This document shows, in pieces, positions 8,579 to 16,227 of a DNA stretch of 36,481 nt. Within the stretch, counting starts at the first letter, position 1; each line of letters begins with the position of its first letter. The notes under the pieces were generated by a model. The model saw nothing but the letters and a program-made list of their open reading frames with translations. It was not told the origin of the DNA and did no database searches. Source of the stretch: Mycobacterium sp. (lineage in GTDB: Bacteria > Actinomycetota > Actinomycetes > Mycobacteriales > Mycobacteriaceae); assembly GCA_025963385.1 (NCBI GenBank), contig JAOPUT010000397.1, positions 1-36,481 of the forward strand. Reading direction: 5' to 3'. The position numbers and the translations under genes are program-made.

Positions 8579-9436
8579 ATGGGCCGCGTGACGAACAGAT
8601 ATCGGGTCGTACGTCTAGTCGACGGGGTGCGCTCGGAGCGAGTCGACACCGTCGTCGCCGAGGAACCGCTGGAGATCCGAGTGGGAGGCCGTCCACTGGC
8701 CGTGACGATGCGAACCCCCGGTGACGACTTCGATCTGGCCCATGGGTTTCTCGTCAGCGAGGGCGTGGTGTCGGCCGCCGCCGACGTGGCCACGATCCGC
8801 TACTGCGCAGGCGCGACGGCTGATGGCGCGAACACCTACAACGTGCTCGATGTGGTTCTTGCCGAGGGCATTCGGGCTCCCGAACCCTCGGTGGAGCGCA
8901 ACTTCTTCACGACGTCGTCGTGTGGGGTGTGCGGCAAGGCCAGCCTCGAGGCGGTGCGCACCGTCAGCAGGTGGGCCGTCGAGCACGATCGAGTTCGACT
9001 GAGCGCGAGTACGATCGCGACGTTGCCGGACCGGTTGAGGGCCGCCCAACGGGTCTTCGACCGGACCGGCGGATTGCATGCGGCCGCCCTGTTCGACGCC
9101 GACGGCGAACTCCTCGTCGTGCGGGAGGACGTCGGTCGTCACAATGCGGTGGACAAGGTCATCGGCTGGGCACTCGGCGAAGGCCGGCTACCGCTGAGGG
9201 GCACGACGCTGATGGTGAGCGGTCGGGCATCCTTCGAGCTGGTGCAGAAGGCCGTCATGGCAGGCATCCCGGCCATGACGGCGGTCTCGGCTCCGTCGTC
9301 GCTGGCCGTGGATCTGGCCAGGGAGATGGGACTGACGTTGGTCGGCTTCCTTCGGGGGACGTCGATGAACGTGTACTCAGGAGCCGAGCGGCTGGAGGAT
9401 CACTCCCGCTCGGCCTTGGCCAGCCGCTCTTCGTGA
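8579..9436 (+). CDS. fdhD: FdhD, sulfurtransferase for formate dehydrogenase maturation
   Basis: FdhD hands sulfur from a cysteine desulfurase to the bis-MGD cofactor, an essential step for molybdenum formate dehydrogenases such as FdsA. The protein has 285 residues. The sulfur-carrying cysteine pair is C115 and C118 in [12 protein letters not shown], and family motifs [11 protein letters not shown] (about 48-58), [24 protein letters not shown] and [13 protein letters not shown] are all present. The ATG is preceded by GGAGAGG. It is separated from fdsGBAD by the convergent carrier unit, and shares the intergenic operator at 8498 with that carrier. Its 3' end overlaps the convergent GntR gene by 37 bases. 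Confidence 0.95.
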   Translation: MGRVTNRYRVVRLVDGVRSERVDTVVAEEPLEIRVGGRPLAVTMRTPGDDFDLAHGFLVSEGVVSAAADVATIRYCAGATADGANTYNVLDVVLAEGIRAPEPSVERNFFTTSSCGVCGKASLEAVRTVSRWAVEHDRVRLSASTIATLPDRLRAAQRVFDRTGGLHAAALFDADGELLVVREDVGRHNAVDKVIGWALGEGRLPLRGTTLMVSGRASFELVQKAVMAGIPAMTAVSAPSSLAVDLAREMGLTLVGFLRGTSMNVYSGAERLEDHSRSALASRSS

Positions 9437-10131
9437 TAGACCTGGCGCGTCCGCTCGGTGTGGCGATTCATGATGTCGGTCGCGCGCTGTACGTCCTTGG
9501 CGGCGATGGCGGTGATGAGCTCGGCGTGCTCGCTCCAGGCGTCCTGACCGCGCGGCTGAGCGATGGGGAGGTAGTACCACCGCCACTTGCGTTCGACGAG
9601 CCCGATGTGTTCGGCGAGCACCTTGTTGCCTGCCAGCGTCGTAATGGCCTCGTGGAGGGCGGCGTTGGCCGCGACGAGTGCGTCCGAATCGTTGGCGGCC
9701 AAGGCGTTGAGACCGTCCTGTTGCAACTCCCACAGTCGGTTGACGTCCTCGGGGGTGGCGCGCTCCGCGGCGAGACCTGCCGAGTGGGTCTCCAGCACCG
9801 ACCGCACCCCGAGCAGCTGGTCCACCTCCTCTTCGGAGGGGACGTGGACGAAGGCGCCCTGTCCGGGCCGCAACTCGATCCAGCCATCGGTCTGCAAACG
9901 CTGCAACGCTTCTCGCACCGGTTGGCGGCTGACGCCGAGGTACTCGGCGAGCTCGGCCTCGACGACGTGCCGTCCCCGTTGCAGGGTGCCGTGGACGATC
10001 AGTTCGACGATGGCGTCGTAGACGGCTTGGCGTAGCGGAGCGGGACGCAACACCCGCGGCGAGGTGGCCTCGGCCAGCATGTTGGGCCGCGAACCACTCT
10101 TGCGTTTGCCTGGGGGATAGGGATGGGACAT
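9400..10131 (-). CDS. GntR regulator, FadR subfamily with FCD domain
   Basis: Transcription factor of 243 residues. A winged helix-turn-helix covers about residues 33-95 ([16 protein letters not shown]... [19 protein letters not shown]), followed by an all-helical FCD ligand-binding domain (about 100-235). The metal/ligand residues of FCD proteins appear as N156, H160, H202 and H224. The ATG at 10131 has AAGGAG eight bases before it. Its gene lies in the middle of the oxalate island, and a palindrome suited to this class recurs at seven places there, so it is the best candidate for the local regulator, probably a repressor relieved by a small carboxylate (oxalate, glyoxylate or a CoA ester). 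A half-site at 10181 suggests self-regulation. Effector and mode are inferred. Confidence 0.9.
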   Translation of the reverse strand: MSHPYPPGKRKSGSRPNMLAEATSPRVLRPAPLRQAVYDAIVELIVHGTLQRGRHVVEAELAEYLGVSRQPVREALQRLQTDGWIELRPGQGAFVHVPSEEEVDQLLGVRSVLETHSAGLAAERATPEDVNRLWELQQDGLNALAANDSDALVAANAALHEAITTLAGNKVLAEHIGLVERKWRWYYLPIAQPRGQDAWSEHAELITAIAAKDVQRATDIMNRHTERTRQVYHEERLAKAERE

Positions 10132-10180
10132 GACTGCGGCTCCTTAGCCCTCGATGCGCGAGCTCAGCTTACAGGTTTTC

Positions 10181-10187
10181 GTATGCA
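10181..10187. promoter_or_regulatory. operator half-site GTATGCA upstream of the gntR gene
   Basis: GTATGCA, one exact arm of the repeated palindrome, lies 50 bases upstream of the GntR start codon; the other arm is not preserved. It may allow weak autoregulation, but a 7-base match alone is weak evidence. Confidence 0.4.
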
Positions 10188-10250
10188 ATGAACCGCCTCC
10201 AGCTATCGGGTGATCCCCGTTTCGCCCATGGTCGAAACCCGGAACGTACA

Positions 10251-10297
10251 ACCCGGGTGCGGGAGGGAGTCCCAAAGGACCCCGCCCGCACCCGGGT
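10251..10297. terminator. hairpin after the second MFS carrier gene
   Basis: Perfect 13-base arms (10251-10263, ACCCGGGTGCGGG, and 10285-10297) enclose a further imperfect inner stem around CAAA. It lies 33 bases beyond the stop of the minus-strand carrier gene at 10330 and upstream of the GntR gene, so it should end the carrier transcript before it reaches gntR. Confidence 0.7.
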
Positions 10298-10329
10298 CGG
10301 TTGTCGATCGCCGCAAGCCGGCAGAGGCG

Positions 10330-11739
10330 CTAGTCGAGCGCCAGTGACGCCTCCTCCGGATGTCCCCGCTTCACCCGGTCTTGAGGTCGGATCGGCGTCG
10401 ACCCAGGAACCTCCGGCAGCTTGGGCTGGCGGAGGAACAGCGTGATGACGGCACACGCGATGCCGACCGAGCCGGCGATGACGAAGGCCGTGCCGTAGCC
10501 CCAGGTGCTGACCACGACCGAGCCAAGGCCTGCGCCCACCAGACCGGAGATGACCTTCGAGCTGTAGACCAGGCCGTAGTTGGTCGCGTTGTTGTTCTCC
10601 CCGAAGTAATCGGCGGTCATCGCCGCGAACAGCGGGAAGATGGCGCCGCCTCCGAAGCCGGAGACCATCGAGGCCAACAGGAACAGCGGCATGTTGCCGA
10701 TGGAGCCCGACAGGTACACCGCGTACTGGGCAACGCCCAGCACCAGACAGACGATCACCAGCGTCTCCCGGCGCCCGTACCGGTCGGAGATCCAGCCGAT
10801 CACGCCGCGTCCGGTGCCGTTGATGATGGCCTTGAGGCTCATGGCCAACGCCACGATGCCACCCGCGAAGCCCATCTCCTTTCCGAAGGGCACCTGCATG
10901 GCGATGCCGAAGATGTTGATGCCTGCAGTGCAGAGCAGGACGAACCACATCAGCGGCAGGATGCCGGTCTTGATTGCCTCCATCGGGGTGTACTGCTTCT
11001 TCGCAGGCGGATTCTTCCGCAGCGCCCTCGCGATCCGCGGGTCGGTGCTGGCACCGAGCGGATCGACGTGCGCTGGCCACCAGTTCTTCGGCGGGTCCTT
11101 GAAGAAGAAGCCGCTCACGGCCACCAGGCACGCCAACAGCACACCGACGGCGAACAGGATTCCGCGGTAATTGCTGACGTCCATATAGGAGGTGAAGATG
11201 AAGATGAAGGGGACCGATCCGTAGGCGAACCCGCCGTTGACGAACCCGGTCTTGCCGCCCTTGCGTTCGGGATACCACTTGCCGACCATGTTCACGCAGG
11301 TGGCGTAGACGAAGCCGGCAGCAGCGCCACCGAAGAACCCGAATCCCAGATACGCCCAGAAGACGCTGGGCGCAAAGGCCAGTGACACGTAGCCCATCAG
11401 CGATCCCACCGCCCCCACCATCATCGCCGACCGCGCCGAGAGCTTGCCGCTCTCCCGCAGTCGACCAGCGGGGAACGCGACCGCGGCCTGAAAGAACACC
11501 CAGACGCCCAACAGCCAGAAGATGTGGGCGCCGTGCCAGCCGTGTGCATCGGACAACGTGTCCTCGGCCGAGGTGAACGCATACTCCGACGAGCTGATCG
11601 CCATCATCGAGATCCACGGCAGCCAGACCATCCAGACCCGGGAGCGTCCCAGGATGTCGCGGTCCGTCTCGCCGATTCGGTAGACCCGTCCGTTCTCGTC
11701 GACGACCTCTCGGAACGCCGGCTTCGCTGTCGCGTTCAT
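10330..11739 (-). CDS. MFS transporter, oxalate/formate antiporter family (copy 2)
   Basis: Inner-membrane carrier of 469 residues, about twelve membrane segments. It carries the motifs shared with the other carriers here: GRVYRIGETDRDILGRSRVWM at the N-terminus, KWYPERKGGKTGFVNGGFAYG after the first helices, DPPKNWWPAHVDPLG and YTPMEAIKTGILPLMW in the central loop, INGTGRGVIGWISDRYGRRE, and DYFGENNNATNYGLVYSSK. It is much closer to copy 3 (13,864) than to copy 1. The start is the ATG at 11739, where the shared motifs begin to align and an AGGGGG site lies upstream; the open frame extends further but without similarity. Divergent from frc2 across a 557-base region with operator sites. Oxalate, formate or related carboxylate transport is inferred from family and context. 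Confidence 0.88.
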   Translation of the reverse strand: MNATAKPAFREVVDENGRVYRIGETDRDILGRSRVWMVWLPWISMMAISSSEYAFTSAEDTLSDAHGWHGAHIFWLLGVWVFFQAAVAFPAGRLRESGKLSARSAMMVGAVGSLMGYVSLAFAPSVFWAYLGFGFFGGAAAGFVYATCVNMVGKWYPERKGGKTGFVNGGFAYGSVPFIFIFTSYMDVSNYRGILFAVGVLLACLVAVSGFFFKDPPKNWWPAHVDPLGASTDPRIARALRKNPPAKKQYTPMEAIKTGILPLMWFVLLCTAGINIFGIAMQVPFGKEMGFAGGIVALAMSLKAIINGTGRGVIGWISDRYGRRETLVIVCLVLGVAQYAVYLSGSIGNMPLFLLASMVSGFGGGAIFPLFAAMTADYFGENNNATNYGLVYSSKVISGLVGAGLGSVVVSTWGYGTAFVIAGSVGIACAVITLFLRQPKLPEVPGSTPIRPQDRVKRGHPEEASLALD

Positions 11740-11942
11740 ATTAGCCGAACCCCCTGGTTCCGCGGCGCCATTGCCGCTGTTGCAACGCCGAGTTCCGGGG
11801 CAGGCCACGGGGTGGTCGGCCTTCGCCATCGAGACGGCGGATCGGCCGCAAGCGACTCGCGCCGCTCGATGAATATTGCATACGTCGTCATGTGTAACAC
11901 CAATCACTCAGGCAGTGGGTAGTGATCGCGATCACAACGGAC

Positions 11943-11957
11943 GGTATACTACATACA
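11943..11957. promoter_or_regulatory. degenerate operator copy GGTATAC-T-ACATACA
   Basis: Matches the perfect site at 8498 at 10 of 15 positions and is itself a near palindrome. It lies about 200 bases upstream of the MFS copy 2 start. The half-site TGCATAC at 11877 lies closer to the gene and may be its partner. Confidence 0.5.
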
Positions 11958-12229
11958 ATCCTGGACGCAACCAGAAGTTTCCCTGTGAGTGTCCTGGGCG
12001 TTCGACGGGGTGACCGGGACGGCGTCGTGTCAGTCGTCACCATTGGCGACCACAAAATGCTTCTCAGCGGCGGTTTTCAGCTGGATCAGCGGAATGTTTC
12101 CGCTGGTGGCGGTAAATGAAGTCGGCAGAGGTGGAGCGGCCAGGCCCCGACCGCGGCCATCCAGGCCTCGTCGAAAACCGAAGAAAACCTAGACAAGAAG
12201 TTGTTAGGTGGGACACACTCTTGGTGTAA

Positions 12230-12244
12230 CGCATATCGTATGCA
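12230..12244. promoter_or_regulatory. operator copy CGCATAT-C-GTATGCA upstream of frc2
   Basis: Matches the perfect site at 12 of 15 positions and lies 52 bases before the frc2 start codon. It contains TATCGT, a TANNNT-type -10 element, so regulator binding would overlap the promoter. Confidence 0.7.
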
Positions 12245-12296
12245 ATCTGGCTGAGTCGCCCGCTGGTTCGAGGCGAGTGCGAAAGGGGCTGTGAGC

Positions 12297-13574
12297 ATGA
12301 ATGAGACTCCTGTGGACGATGCCCCACCGGAACCGGGTGACGGCGTGGCCAAGGCGCTGACCGGCGTCCGCGTCCTCGACATGACGCACGTGCAGTCGGG
12401 GCCCTCTGCCACGCAGCTGCTCGCCTGGCTCGGCGCCGACGTCATCAAGCTCGAGGCACCCAAGGGCGGTGACGTCACGCGCAGCCAACTGCGCGACGTA
12501 CCCGGTGCCGACAGCCTCTACTTCACGATGCTCAACTGCAACAAGCGCAGCATCACCGTCAACATGAAGAGCGACGAGGGCAAGCGGATCTTCACCGACC
12601 TCGTCTCGAGGGTCGACATCCTGGCCGAGAATTTCGGTCCCGGTGTCGTCGATCGGTTCGGATTCCCGTGGGAACGACTCCACGAGATCAACCCGCGCCT
12701 GATCTACGCCTCGATCAAGGGGTTCGGACCCGGCAAGTACTTCAACTTCAAGGCCTACGAGGTCATCGCCCAGGCGATGGGCGGATCCATGGCGACCACC
12801 GGCTTCGAGCACGGGCCGCCCACCGCGACGGGCGCCCAGATCGGCGACTCCGGGACCGGTATCCACCTGGTCACGGGCATCCTCGCCGCGCTGTATCAGC
12901 GCACCAACACCGGCCGCGGGCAGCGCGTCGAGGTGGCCATGCAGGACGCCGTGCTCAACCTGTGCCGAGTCAAGCTGCGCGACCAACAGCGCTTGACTGC
13001 CGGCCCGCTGCGGGAATACCCCAACGAACACTTCACCGATGAGGTGCCACGCTCAGGCAACGCCTCCGGAGGAGGCCAGCCGGGGTGGGCGGTCCGGACC
13101 AGCGGTGGTGGCCCCAACGACTACATCTACGTCATCGTGCAGCCCCAGGTGTGGGCGCCGCTCGCCGAGCTGATCGGACGACCCGAGCTGGCCGATCACC
13201 CCGACTGGGCCAAGCCGGAGGACCGTCTTCCCAAGTTGGACAAGGTCTTTGCGCTGATCGAAGACTGGTCCGAGAAGCACACCAAGTGGGAGGCATTGGC
13301 GGCGCTCAACGCGCTCAACGTGCCGTGCGGTCCGGTGCTGAGCACCAAGGAGTTGATCGAGGACGAGACCCTCGCCGAACTGGGATCGATCGTCACGGTC
13401 GAGCACCCCGAGCGGGGTTCTTTCAAGACGGTCGGCTCGCCGCTGCGGCTGTCCGACTCCCCGGTCGACATCGTCCGTTCACCGATGCTCGGTGAGCACA
13501 CGGATTCGATCTGTTCCGAACTCGGCTACTCCGCCGAACAGCTCGAGCTCTTCAGGAGCGTCGGAGCCATCTGA
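12297..13574 (+). CDS. second class III CoA-transferase (formyl- or acetyl-CoA:oxalate type)
   Basis: Paralogue of the frc product at 243, 425 residues, cytoplasmic. The catalytic aspartate is D184 in QIGDSGTGIHL. The fold motifs [55 protein letters not shown] and MLGEHTD are all kept. The glycine loop reads SGNASGGGQPGW, so the GGGG core of the true formyl-CoA transferase has a serine at its first position, and the segment before it is four residues shorter. It could be a second formyl-CoA transferase or an acetyl-CoA:oxalate transferase that starts the pathway without formyl-CoA; sequence alone does not decide. The ATG at 12297 is preferred over the GTG six bases earlier because GAAAGGGG is then eight bases away. 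It has its own operator at 12230, unlike frc. Confidence 0.88.
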   Translation: MNETPVDDAPPEPGDGVAKALTGVRVLDMTHVQSGPSATQLLAWLGADVIKLEAPKGGDVTRSQLRDVPGADSLYFTMLNCNKRSITVNMKSDEGKRIFTDLVSRVDILAENFGPGVVDRFGFPWERLHEINPRLIYASIKGFGPGKYFNFKAYEVIAQAMGGSMATTGFEHGPPTATGAQIGDSGTGIHLVTGILAALYQRTNTGRGQRVEVAMQDAVLNLCRVKLRDQQRLTAGPLREYPNEHFTDEVPRSGNASGGGQPGWAVRTSGGGPNDYIYVIVQPQVWAPLAELIGRPELADHPDWAKPEDRLPKLDKVFALIEDWSEKHTKWEALAALNALNVPCGPVLSTKELIEDETLAELGSIVTVEHPERGSFKTVGSPLRLSDSPVDIVRSPMLGEHTDSICSELGYSAEQLELFRSVGAI

Positions 13575-13747
13575 TTGGGCAGAGCCCCACGACGAAAGGG
13601 TAACGCGATATGAGGTAAAGCCGCGGCCACGACAGCAGGTTTCTTTCCCCAAACGGTCGCCGACAGTCGCTCGGCGCTGACGGCTCAGGGGGCCGTCGAC
13701 GTCCACGACGTGCGCACCGTGTCTTTGGCGTGCGCGCCCGATCACCT

Positions 13748-13769
13748 GCACGGGGGCCTATCCCCGTGC
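13748..13769. terminator. short hairpin between frc2 and MFS copy 3
   Basis: GCACGGGG (13748-13755) pairs with CCCCGTGC (13762-13769) around a six-base loop. It lies in the 289-base gap between frc2 and the third carrier gene. It could be a weak terminator of frc2 or a leader structure of the carrier. The rest of the gap shows no gene and no copy of the operator. Confidence 0.4.
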
Positions 13770-13863
13770 CGTGCAAGACAAGTGCTCGAACCGTCTATCG
13801 CAAAACCCGACGCGAAGGCGACCGAAGCGCGAGCCTGTAACCATCGCCAGAAAGAGAATAACG

Positions 13864-15249
13864 ATGTCCTCAACACTCGCAACTTACCGCGAGATCACCG
13901 ACGCGAACAACCGCGTCTACCGGGTCGGGGAAACCGACCGCGAATTACTCGGCAGGTCCAGGTCCTGGATGGTGTGGCTGCCGTGGATCTCCATGATGGC
14001 GATCAGCGTCTACGAGTACGGCTACGGCGCCGCCGAGGAATCCATCAGGGCGGCGCACGGCTGGAGCATGTCCCAGACGTTCTGGCTGCTGGCCATCTGG
14101 GCGTTCTTCCAGGCTGGTATCGCCTTCCCGGCGGGGAAACTGCGCGAGAAGGACATCGTGTCGGCGCGCTCGGCGATGCTCGTCGGTGCGGTCCTCTCCG
14201 CGGTCGGCTTCGTCAGCCTCACCCAGGGCAACCTGCTCGTCGCATATCTGGGCTTCGCGGCCTGCGGTGGCGTCGGCGCCGGCTTGGTCTACGCCACCTG
14301 CATCAACATGGTCGGCAAGTGGTTTCCGGAGCGACGCGGCGGTAAGACCGGCTTCGTCAACGGCGGATTCGCCTACGGTGCAGTGCCGTTCATCTTCATC
14401 TTCAGCTATGCCCTGCACCCCAGCACCTACGTCTGGGTCCTGGATCTGGTCGGCGCCTACATGCTGGTCGTCATCGTGATCTGCGGTCTGCTCTTCCGGG
14501 ATCCGCCGAAGAACTGGTGGCCTGCGGACGTGGACCCGCTGCAGTGGTCCAGCGGCAAGGCCGGGGCGAAGGGCCTGCAGAAGAACCCCCCAGCCGTGAA
14601 GCAGTACACCCCGATGGAGGCGATCAAGACCGGCATGCTGCCGCTGATGTGGCTGTCCTTGGGGATCAGTGCGGGCGTATCCCTGTTCGGCAGCAGCTAC
14701 ATGGTGCCGTTCGCCAAGGAGTTGGGCTTCGGTCCGCTCATCGCGGCCTCCTCGGCAGGCGTGCTGTCGATCATCAACGGCACCGGTCGCGGCGCGACGG
14801 GTTGGGTCTCCGACCGGCTGGGCCGCAAGCTGACGTTGATCATCGTGCTGCTGGTCTCGGCGGTGGCGCTGGTCGGTCTGCTCTACGCGGGCCAGGCCCG
14901 CAATGAGGCTGCGTTCCTGTTCTTCGCGTTCTTGGTGGGATTCGGTGGCGGCGCCTTCTATCCGATGTTCGCCTCCCTCACTCCGGACTACTTCGGTGAG
15001 AACAACAACGCCAGCAACTACGGGCTGGTGTACAGCTCCAAGCTGATGGGCTCGGTGGTCGGCATCGGTGTCGGCGCCAGTGTGATCGACGCGTGGGGCT
15101 ACTCCGGCGCCTACTGGATCGCCGCGGCCAGCGCCCTGGTGTCCGCCGGTATCGCGTTGTTCCTGCGTCAGCCGGGGCGCTCCCGTGCGGTGGAGCCTGT
15201 GCCCAGCGAGGCCAATGCGACGGCCCAGGCCGTCGTCGTCGCGGACTGA
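13864..15249 (+). CDS. MFS transporter, oxalate/formate antiporter family (copy 3)
   Basis: Inner-membrane carrier of 461 residues with about twelve membrane segments, closely related to copy 2. Shared motifs are NRVYRVGETDRELLGRSRSW, KWFPERRGGKTGFVNGGFAYG, DPPKNWWPADVDPLQW, KQYTPMEAIKTGMLPLMW, INGTGRGATGWVSDRLGRK and DYFGENNNASNYGLVYSSK. The ATG at 13864 is preceded by a weak AAAGAG site and gives the same N-terminal length as copy 2; an upstream extension in frame has no similarity. It follows frc2 on the same strand after 289 bases and is closed by a strong hairpin. It is likely the carrier paired with frc2, exchanging oxalate for formate or a related acid. Confidence 0.88.
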   Translation: MSSTLATYREITDANNRVYRVGETDRELLGRSRSWMVWLPWISMMAISVYEYGYGAAEESIRAAHGWSMSQTFWLLAIWAFFQAGIAFPAGKLREKDIVSARSAMLVGAVLSAVGFVSLTQGNLLVAYLGFAACGGVGAGLVYATCINMVGKWFPERRGGKTGFVNGGFAYGAVPFIFIFSYALHPSTYVWVLDLVGAYMLVVIVICGLLFRDPPKNWWPADVDPLQWSSGKAGAKGLQKNPPAVKQYTPMEAIKTGMLPLMWLSLGISAGVSLFGSSYMVPFAKELGFGPLIAASSAGVLSIINGTGRGATGWVSDRLGRKLTLIIVLLVSAVALVGLLYAGQARNEAAFLFFAFLVGFGGGAFYPMFASLTPDYFGENNNASNYGLVYSSKLMGSVVGIGVGASVIDAWGYSGAYWIAAASALVSAGIALFLRQPGRSRAVEPVPSEANATAQAVVVAD

Positions 15250-15274
15250 CGGCCGCCAGCCGTCCAGGAAGCGG

Positions 15275-15307
15275 CCGAGGGGATCACCGGGCGGGTGATC
15301 CCCTCGG
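15275..15307. terminator. hairpin after MFS copy 3
   Basis: Perfect 14-base arms (15275-15288, CCGAGGGGATCACC, and 15294-15307) with a five-base loop lie 26 bases after the carrier stop codon. TCACTTCT follows, only weakly T-rich. A good candidate for the end of the frc2/carrier transcript. Confidence 0.75.
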
Positions 15308-15507
15308 TCACTTCTGTGCGACTTGGCATGTGGCACCGACGTTTTCGTTTTCTAGCGCGTCGGTTATCCACAGTCGCGTATTCATCCACCGCTTCGCCAG
15401 GTCCAATCTAATTCTCTTCACCGATTGCGACGTGCTGTCGGTGGTGGGTGTTGGGCAGGTTCGTTTGCCCTTACCATGAGGGTCTTCCTCGTTGTCGGGA
15501 GGCACTC

Positions 15508-15888
15508 ATGACCCAATCGGGTACATCCCTCTATCAGCGGATGGGCGGCTACGACGTGATCGCGGCCGTCATCGACGATCTCTTCGCTGTTTTGCATGAC
15601 GACCCCGCTTTTGCTCGCTTCTTCGGTGGCCGCAGCACTGACTCGGTCATTCGCAGTCGGCAGCTCTTGATCGACCAGATGTGTGCGCTAAGCGGCGGCC
15701 CATGCAGTTACATTGGGCGCGACATGAAGACATCGCACAGCGGACTCGGTATCACTGCCGTTGAGTGGGAATCGAATATGAGAGCTTCGGATGCAGCGCT
15801 AGCGAAGAACCGCGTGAGCGACGCGGCGCGAGCCGACTTCCTCGCACTGTTCGAGCGTTACCGCGACGACATCGTCGAGGCAGACTAA
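15508..15888 (+). CDS. truncated haemoglobin, group I (GlbN-like)
   Basis: Haem protein of 126 residues, the usual length of 2-on-2 globins. It starts LYQRMGGYDVIAAVIDDLF, the group I N-terminus. The proximal haem ligand is H77 in MKTSHSGLGIT, and Gln52 sits at the E11 position, as in mycobacterial HbN. The B10 residue, a tyrosine that binds O2 and supports NO dioxygenation in HbN, is phenylalanine here (F26, in DDLF). It also lacks the N-terminal pre-A extension of HbN. The start is the ATG at 15508, with GGGAGG five bases upstream. A possible TACCAT -10 element lies at 15472. It stands alone between the carrier terminator and an endonuclease relic, with lower GC nearby, so it is probably its own transcript and possibly acquired. 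Function in O2/NO handling is inferred from the family. Confidence 0.88.
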   Translation: MTQSGTSLYQRMGGYDVIAAVIDDLFAVLHDDPAFARFFGGRSTDSVIRSRQLLIDQMCALSGGPCSYIGRDMKTSHSGLGITAVEWESNMRASDAALAKNRVSDAARADFLALFERYRDDIVEAD

Positions 15889-15927
15889 CTAGCAACTGGC
15901 GCACATGCGCGGGGCGGCCCAATCATT

Positions 15928-16226
15928 CTTCTAGAATGTCTTTCGCAGAGGAGTCGTCACCATCTGCTGAAGACCTTCTGGGGCGGACCCCAGGGATGGC
16001 GGGACCGACAGCTGCCCGATGGCACTGTCATCTGGACCGCGCGACGGAGCCGAGCACGTCACCAGACCGGGGTACCGACTGCTGTCGCCCGAACTGTTTG
16101 AGCCGACCGCTCCGTCGTCGTCGCGCCAGCGGATGCCCCGCGCCGAATACACCGCGCTTGCCGAAGCCGAGGCTGTCGCCGATCCGACTCCCGAACCCGA
16201 CGCCGGTCTCGCCGCCGCCCTCATGA
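15928..16226 (+). pseudogene. decayed C-terminal fragment of a 13E12-type DUF222/HNH endonuclease
   Basis: Reading from 15937, one frame encodes [18 protein letters not shown] and continues through [15 protein letters not shown] to about 16038. The similarity then continues in the next frame from 16040 as [22 protein letters not shown] and runs to about 16226. HHLLKTFW...GW.D.QLPDGT.IWT...G...T.PG is the HNH end of the 13E12 repeat family, which is multicopy in mycobacteria. The frame break at 16039-16043 is one extra or two missing bases. The upstream DUF222 body is absent, as is an intact HNH start, and the end runs straight into the convergent gcl gene. This is a relic of a repeat-family gene, not a working nuclease. 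Confidence 0.75.
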
Positions 16227-16227
16227 C

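Larger units (their letters stand above)
11740..12296. promoter_or_regulatory. 557-base divergent control region between MFS copy 2 and frc2
   Basis: No convincing gene is present. It contains a TGCATAC half-site at 11877-11883 and two fuller copies of the repeated operator at 11943-11957 and 12230-12244. The intervening 12,000-12,229 is less GC-rich than its surroundings, and I see no recognisable RNA gene in it. The two end sites are placed to control the outward-facing carrier and CoA-transferase genes. Confidence 0.6.

Noticed and set aside
11922..12119. Small gene in the frc2 upstream region
   Set aside because: The 65-codon frame has no good ribosome site, starts within an operator-bearing promoter region and encodes nothing recognisable.
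13945..15336. Long minus-strand open frame under MFS copy 3
   Set aside because: Shadow of the carrier gene; no start signal and low-complexity Asp/Arg/His composition.
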